The notes beneath the pieces were generated by a model. The model did not search any database, was not told where the DNA came from, and was given only the letters and a program-made list of their open reading frames with translations. The position numbers were made by a program, and so were the translations under genes. DNA of 64,000 nucleotides from Stenotrophomonas maltophilia (GTDB lineage Bacteria; Pseudomonadota; Gammaproteobacteria; Xanthomonadales; Xanthomonadaceae): positions 3,450,001-3,514,000 of the forward strand of contig NZ_CP015612.1 in the NCBI RefSeq assembly GCF_002138415.1. The letters are read 5' to 3'. Shown here piece by piece: positions 60,701 to 64,000 of this stretch (position 1 is the first letter of the stretch; each line of letters opens with the position of its first letter).

Positions 60701-61395
60701 CGCTGCTGCACGACCACGCCACGGGCCACGCCCAGGCCCATCATGCCCAGCGTATCGGCCACGGCGCCAAGTTCGTTGGCCTGGGTCTGCAGCTGCTCCG
60801 GCGCGCCGCCGGTACGCAGGTGCAGGTCCAGCGCATCCTTGATGCGCAGCAGCTCTTCCTTCACAGCACTGCCCACGGTATCCAGCAGCTCGCGGTTGCG
60901 CCCGCTCAGGCTGCCACGGGCATGGTCCAACTCGGCCTCGGTGGCGGTGACGCTGTCCGGTGCGAATGCGAGCAGTACGCTGTCATGCACGCCTTCTTCG
61001 CCACGCGCGGCACGGATTTCGTTGAGCAGCGGCATCAGCACGATCGGAATATCGCGATGCCCGTTCTGCAGGCGCTCCAGGTAGTCGGGCAGCAGCACGC
61101 TGCCACGCATCAGGGTCGCGCAGGCTTCATCCCGATCTGCCACAGCACCGGCGCCGATGGCATTGGCCAGCTGTTCCAGCTCCTCGGCCACCATCGCGGG
61201 GGCGTACAGCTCGACCATGCGCAGGGTGCCCTGCACCTGGTGCAGGTAGCCGGCGCAGATGCGCATGCGGCTCGCATCGGTCGGGTCTTCCGCGTAGTAC
61301 TCGACCTCGTTGCGCACCTGGCGCAGGGTCTCGTCCAGCTCGGGCTTGACCCAGCCCAGCGCTGCGTGGCTCATCGCATCGCGCAGACTGCTCAT
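54745..61395 (-). CDS. chpA: Pil-Chp hybrid CheA kinase with multiple Hpt domains (ChpA)
   Basis: A giant cytoplasmic histidine kinase of about 2216 residues controlling type IV pili and twitching. Five phosphotransfer-like sites can be seen. One is near the N-terminus (GYLHQVQGTLRM, His52). A second has Ser in the His place (GDVSGALRML). Three are canonical: FHTLKGSGRLVG (about 817), AVHTMNGAFAMTE (about 998) and LHTLKGGARMAG (about 1481). Long acidic, alanine-rich linkers separate them. After these come the dimer/kinase core (NSVAHGLEAPQQRRAAG near 1812), a CheW domain (about 1930-2050), and a receiver (MVVDDSLTMRK, LMLLDIEMPRMDG) ending at 2216. P. aeruginosa ChpA has eight transfer sites, so this is a shorter version. 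ATG 61395 follows GGAG. Confidence 0.93.
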   Translation of the reverse strand: MSSLRDAMSHAALGWVKPELDETLRQVRNEVEYYAEDPTDASRMRICAGYLHQVQGTLRMVELYAPAMVAEELEQLANAIGAGAVADRDEACATLMRGSVLLPDYLERLQNGHRDIPIVLMPLLNEIRAARGEEGVHDSVLLAFAPDSVTATEAELDHARGSLSGRNRELLDTVGSAVKEELLRIKDALDLHLRTGGAPEQLQTQANELGAVADTLGMMGLGVARGVVVQQRDALRGVVEGRQQIDENLLLDIAGALLYVDASLDDQVAHLGAGGSGEDDPSAVENRRTVEVLAHEAIANFAAAREHFVAFIETSWNHAELQDVPRLLGDVSGALRMLDLNTAADYLRGVQQYIEAELIGRQRVPSGRQLDTLADAMASLEYYLEALRDRRPGREDILDITRSSLEALRYWPLPDRNAVEPVAAAPIPFASLLVDREPIALQTEPVQPEPIEIPVQPAAPAAGTVPVPLPDFTFDPPPATPAPDVVDNSLMFGALGTVASAPLSLHDDADAPLVFAASSAPAPEVPQWDLAPFHPEADPLAPADDERSPTFASFDPVSFEQADAGQGAATHWTLSEATPPALADEVALDADEGAVATTSIDADAYAAPVFDPVAAEHEAAPAGDDVVFRFDADALDNADDVLSLHAMETLSLDDDAPLRPSLEIADAGAPTMEGENPVAAEMGAAPADAPIDAPAPGADAPTPVADAPAVSVIDIDTIAPIDFSEADAQFFAELSAAAADFNPQATAAPTVAEAPVTVDAEAGFEAGFDDDAENIDEDIREVFLEEFDDELANLGSLLPAWRMQPDNMDRLRPIRRIFHTLKGSGRLVGARTLGEFAWKIEGMLNRVLDGSRPASPAVLAMVDNAHAALPQLNAALRHGQRVSVDLQAMQAIADRVGAGEETYYVPLPVAATPVAPVAEAEAVGEDEISRILAAEAIASVQDEAEPVPEAVGTPANIDSVLREILEAEVEVHQATLQDWLRSVQQAPQPVSDALLRAVHTMNGAFAMTEVPEITAVTGGAESYIKRALAADVVPGDEGVAALDATAQAITATMEALQAEQPRIAPQGALVQRLQALAGELPEARWPMVGLEDEDEDDDLALEADPEFDAAVDTPDTAAFEPTESGIEPAEPVLEPIAAGAQALEITDVIDAGLEVGELTSSDDLSRYFDAGWPSVPGEGEAAAVDIGSIESIQPIESEPVVAPAEAEAALTPVAEADLTAADDLSPYLDASALPVDDRDADELPAPARIDAIDLNTLQPSDLDGADDNAFGDAAALPLDSELSSLQDEMAAPGFAEPVTLATALEAGLHVIDEEQTLDDTGQWLVLGLQASELAPGEAEAFAEDADVGGEAAVGEGESADQPSPATVNEEIAAKALRASEEPVRFFELEEAPGQGTVHDDAEPVQPEVAVVAVNAPAHDEAAALEENADGIDALDFSVYDRELVDIFVEEGKDLLDHCDGLISELRDAPQDREVLAGLQRDLHTLKGGARMAGINAIGDLGHSIESLLEAVAAGRTEIERRDVQLLERGFDRLHQLLTRTGDHRVVEPAQDLVDAFEVRTTTDIAAAAAANVASVAETAAASVASPAPALLDAPLSAPLPAEGVVDEDPLARPQQEQVRVRADLLDRLVNHAGEVAIYRSRLEQQLGAFRGAMGELERTNARLRDQLRRLDLETEAQIVARYQREQDQADQKFDPLELDRFSTLQQLSRALNESAADLGGLQGVLDDLSRQYDSLLQQQSRVSSELQDGLMRARMVPFDGLVPRLRRVVRQSGMDTGKQVHLTLDGTHGELDRNVLDRMVAPLEHMLRNSVAHGLEAPQQRRAAGKPEEGEIAIRLHREGSEIVLEVADDGAGLDREAIRRRAIDRGLLAADAQPNEQELDNLIFASGFTTADQVSQLAGRGVGMDVVRNEVRQLGGSVDIQSVRGQGVRFTLRLPQTLAVTQAVFVQIGETTFAVPVASVSGIGRLSRERFEAADSSYRYSGEDYPLYDLGSLVGQAPARADGQDQVPLLLVRAGDLRAAVAIDQVLGNREIVVKPVGLQIASVPGIYGATITGDGRVVVILDVAPLVRRFLANPTLPVLANAPRQERQVPLVMVVDDSLTMRKVTGRILERHNFEVSVARDGVEALERLEERVPDLMLLDIEMPRMDGYELATAMRADPRYKDVPIVMITSRSGDKHRQRAFEIGVQRYLGKPYQELDLMRNVYDLLGIARVRE

Positions 61396-61495
61396 GGACG
61401 CGCTCCGTTCGCCGCCGCGCGGAAGCCGCGCGAGTTCTGGCGTGGGGAATGGAAATGCTTCATCGACTGGTTCCTTGCTCGCCGCCCTGCCCGCG

Positions 61496-63532
61496 TCACG
61501 CCGGCAGCTTGAAGTCGGCGACCGAACGACGCAGGTCGGCCGCCAGCTGCGCGAGGTGGCCGATCGATTCGGCGGTCTGCCCGGCACCCTGCGAGGTCTG
61601 GCCGGTGATCTGCCGGATCACGCCCATGGTGCGGGTGATGTCCGAGGCCGCAGCCGACTGCTGCTGGGCGGCGATGGAGATGTTCTTGATGAGGGTATTC
61701 AGTGCATTGGACACGCGCTCGATTTCGGTCAGCGCGGTGCCGGCGTCCTCGGCCAGGCGTGCACCGGACACCACTTCGGCCGTGGTCTGCTCCATCGACG
61801 TAACCGCTTCGTTGGTGTCGGCCTGAATGGCCTGGACCAGGTTTTCGATGCGTCGCGTCGCACCCGAGGTACGTTCTGCCAGGCGCTGCACTTCGTCGGC
61901 CACGACCGCGAAACCGCGGCCCGCTTCACCGGCCGAGGCCGCCTGCACCGCTGCGTTCAACGCCAGGATGTTGGTCTGCTCGGAAATGTCGTTGATCAGT
62001 TCCACGATCGAACCGATTTCCTGCGACGATTCGCCCAGGCGCTTGATGCGCTTGGAGGTTTCCTGGATCTGGTCACGGATCTGGTCCATGCCCTGGATGG
62101 TCTCGCGCACCACGCCGGCACCTTCGGCGGCGATCACCACCGAGCGCTGTGCCACGTCGGCCGACTCGGCCGAGTTGCGCGACACCTGCTCGATGCTCGC
62201 CGCGATTTCGCCGATGCGGTCCGAGGCCGAGGTGATCTGGTTGGCCTGGTGGCCCGCCGCCTCTGCCAGCTGCATGGCAGTGGCCTGGGTTTCCTGGGTG
62301 GACAGCGCGACCTTGGCCGAGGTGTCGTTGATGGTGGTCACCAGGTGGCGCAACTCGTCGACGGCGTAGTTGATCGCGTCGGCGATGGCGCCGGTCATGT
62401 CCTCGGTCACCGAGGCCTTCACCGTCAGGTCACCCTCACCCAGCGAGGAAATTTCGTCCAGCAGCCGCATGATCGCCTGCTGGTTGCGGCTGTTGAACTC
62501 CACCTGGGTCTGGTAGCGCAGTTCCTGCTCGCGCGAGCGGCTGCGCACGTTGGTAGAGACGAAGCCGATGATCGCGATCAGCGACAGCGCACCGGACACC
62601 ACGCCGATCCAGAAATTCGGGAACAGGCGGGTATCGGACACCGAGCCGAACGAGGAGAACGCCTCGAACAGCTTACGGCTGTCATCCAGCATGTGTGCCG
62701 ATCCCTGGCCCAGCGCAGTGGCCGCCGACTGTGCGGCGAACAACTGGCGCGAGCTGGCCAGGATCGCGTCGGCGTCCTGCTTCATCGCTTCCCACTTCTG
62801 CTGCGACTGCTCCAGCGCGGCCACGGCGGCAGCACCACGCACGGCGGTGATGCCCAGTTCCTCGTTGCCGTTGCGCAGGCCGTCGAGCACCTGCGAGAAC
62901 ACGGTGATGTCGCGTGCCAGTGCATCGCCGGACGTCGCCGCAGCGCTGCCACCGGCGCGCATTTCGGTCACGCGACGGGCCATGGAGCCGGCCACCACGA
63001 CCTGCTGCAGGGCGCTGTACACCTGCGACGACGGCGCGCCGGAGGCGGACATCGCACGCACCAGCTCGTTCAGCTGGGCCTGCAGGCCCGGCACCGCGCC
63101 GGTGAAGTTGTTGGCGTTGCCGGCCAGGGCCAGCACCGCCGGTTCACTGGCGACCAGCTGCCCGGCCTGCTTGCCCAGTGGTGCCCAGGTTTCGCCCAGG
63201 GCGGCGATGGCACCGGACACGCCCGGTTCCTTGCCGTAGCGGCCCTGCAGGGTCGACACGTTCTGTTCGATCGCGTTGCGGGTGGCCTTGAAGGCGGTGA
63301 ACGCCTGCGCGTTGCCGCCCACTGCGTCACGGCCCTGGTTGGCCAGCTGCTGCGACAGTACCTGCAGGTCGGCTGCCTTGGAACCGGCATCGGCCAGGCG
63401 ACTGCCCTGCCAGGTGGCGACGCCGGTGTTGACACCGAACAGGATCATCGATGCCAGCAGCAGGAACAGCCAGAGGTTGCTGCCGCCCAGCCGCAGCTTG
63501 CCGGTCTTGGTGGCGTCCGAAGCAGTACTCAT
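61496..63532 (-). CDS. pilJ: Methyl-accepting chemotaxis receptor of the Pil-Chp system
   Basis: A 678-residue inner-membrane receptor. The first helix ([22 protein letters not shown]) is followed by a helical periplasmic domain with PilJ-type NIT-like repeats (residues about 40-300). The second helix is [23 protein letters not shown] (about 310). A cytoplasmic coiled coil follows with the signalling tip around residue 547 ([19 protein letters not shown]). It senses pilus or surface cues and signals through the CheW-like proteins to ChpA. Upstream lies pilI and downstream chpA, all on one strand. Confidence 0.94.
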   Translation of the reverse strand: MSTASDATKTGKLRLGGSNLWLFLLLASMILFGVNTGVATWQGSRLADAGSKAADLQVLSQQLANQGRDAVGGNAQAFTAFKATRNAIEQNVSTLQGRYGKEPGVSGAIAALGETWAPLGKQAGQLVASEPAVLALAGNANNFTGAVPGLQAQLNELVRAMSASGAPSSQVYSALQQVVVAGSMARRVTEMRAGGSAAATSGDALARDITVFSQVLDGLRNGNEELGITAVRGAAAVAALEQSQQKWEAMKQDADAILASSRQLFAAQSAATALGQGSAHMLDDSRKLFEAFSSFGSVSDTRLFPNFWIGVVSGALSLIAIIGFVSTNVRSRSREQELRYQTQVEFNSRNQQAIMRLLDEISSLGEGDLTVKASVTEDMTGAIADAINYAVDELRHLVTTINDTSAKVALSTQETQATAMQLAEAAGHQANQITSASDRIGEIAASIEQVSRNSAESADVAQRSVVIAAEGAGVVRETIQGMDQIRDQIQETSKRIKRLGESSQEIGSIVELINDISEQTNILALNAAVQAASAGEAGRGFAVVADEVQRLAERTSGATRRIENLVQAIQADTNEAVTSMEQTTAEVVSGARLAEDAGTALTEIERVSNALNTLIKNISIAAQQQSAAASDITRTMGVIRQITGQTSQGAGQTAESIGHLAQLAADLRRSVADFKLPA

Positions 63533-63573
63533 CGTTCAACCTCGATCTTCAATGCAGGGGGCGATGCCCGGCC

Positions 63574-64000
63574 TCAGGCCGCGGCTTGCCGGAATTCGGG
63601 GGTACGCGACAGCAGCGAGAGCGAGAACACGCCCCAGTCATGGCCGTCGGCATGGAAGGCGCGATCGACGAAGTGGCCGTAGCGCCCTTCGGCCAGCGTG
63701 CCGGCCGCGATCTGCTGGTCCAGTTCGAAGCTGCGCTGGCCGAACAGTTCATCGATGGTCAGGGCGACGTCGCCGCCGGCCTGGCGCATGATCAGCACGC
63801 GCTGGCCTTCCTGCTGCACGGTACGCGTGCCTTCCAGGAAGTACTTCAGGTCGACCACCGGGAACAGGTTGCCGCGCAGGTTGCCTACGCCCAGCAGCCA
63901 CGGCTGCGCGCACGGTACCGGGGTGACCGGCGGCATCGGCACGATTTCCACCACTTCGCGGAAATCGGACACCAGCCGGCGCTGGCCGACGCGGTAACCC
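63574..64000 (-). CDS. pilI: CheW-like adaptor PilI (partial, start outside window)
   Basis: At least 142 residues of the CheW protein coupling PilJ to ChpA. The frame is open to the window edge, so the true start lies beyond 64000. The internal Met at 63972 is not the start because CheW sequence (GYRVGQRRLVSDFREVVEIV) precedes it. Other blocks are PWLLGVGNLRGNLFPVVDLKYFLEG and QRVLIMRQAGGDVALTIDELFGQRSF. Gene order pilI-pilJ-chpA matches the Pil-Chp cluster. Confidence 0.88.
   Translation of the reverse strand, partial: GYRVGQRRLVSDFREVVEIVPMPPVTPVPCAQPWLLGVGNLRGNLFPVVDLKYFLEGTRTVQQEGQRVLIMRQAGGDVALTIDELFGQRSFELDQQIAAGTLAEGRYGHFVDRAFHADGHDWGVFSLSLLSRTPEFRQAAA

Noticed and set aside
56767..61512. 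A 1581-codon open frame antisense to chpA
   Set aside because: It mirrors the codon structure of a GC-rich gene, its product is rich in R, H, Q and G, it has no ribosome site or known domain, and chpA is certain.

Overview
The window is about 64 kb of GC-rich (roughly two thirds G+C), densely coded bacterial chromosome. Gene content and the many GTAG-headed short palindromes (the SMAG class described from Stenotrophomonas maltophilia) point to Stenotrophomonas or a close xanthomonad. Nearly everything is housekeeping or metabolic. The only complete mobile element is one IS3-family insertion sequence. No tRNA, rRNA, CRISPR array or prophage was seen.

Layout. 0-9 kb: an MdtD-like efflux pump facing two tandem, overlapping giant hybrid sensor kinases with beta-propeller input regions. 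9-11 kb: a YceI / cytochrome b561 / YceI operon. 11-18 kb: glutaredoxin, L-serine deaminase (sdaA), a secreted alpha/beta hydrolase, and the metX-metB-hom operon, whose genes overlap by four bases and which lies under a clear SAM-I riboswitch, divergent from an M23 peptidase. 18-28 kb: prfC, a hemolysin III/PAQR protein, an AsmA protein, the IS3 element, a CBS protein, a GT2 glycosyltransferase, mtgA and hslO. 28-39 kb: a secreted unknown, a TonB-dependent receptor, and a TetR regulator divergent from an alpha/beta hydrolase-fadE operon with two operator-like palindromes, then DUF4442, DUF1304 and an ATP/ADP-translocase-like carrier. 39-52 kb: a serine hydrolase, an SDR/LysR divergent pair, a lysine-rich histone-like protein with a long regulatory leader, gcvT/gcvH, SPFH/NfeD, nudE-cysQ-mazG-ynfA, bioA-rsmE. 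53-64 kb: the Pil-Chp chemosensory cluster that governs type IV pili (pilI-pilJ-chpA-chpB-chpC order).

The most unusual content is between genes. Three of the nine convergent intergenic regions (1.4-1.9 kb, 23.2-24.9 kb, 37.2-37.7 kb) each hold two copies, always inverted, of a roughly 100-bp element. It has a 21-27 bp closing stem whose sequence differs in every copy while its arms stay complementary, and two internal hairpins that present the same RTCCNT-type loop on stems that also covary. The IS3 element has landed inside one copy. I could not match this element to a family I can name with confidence. It is the best candidate here for something undescribed.
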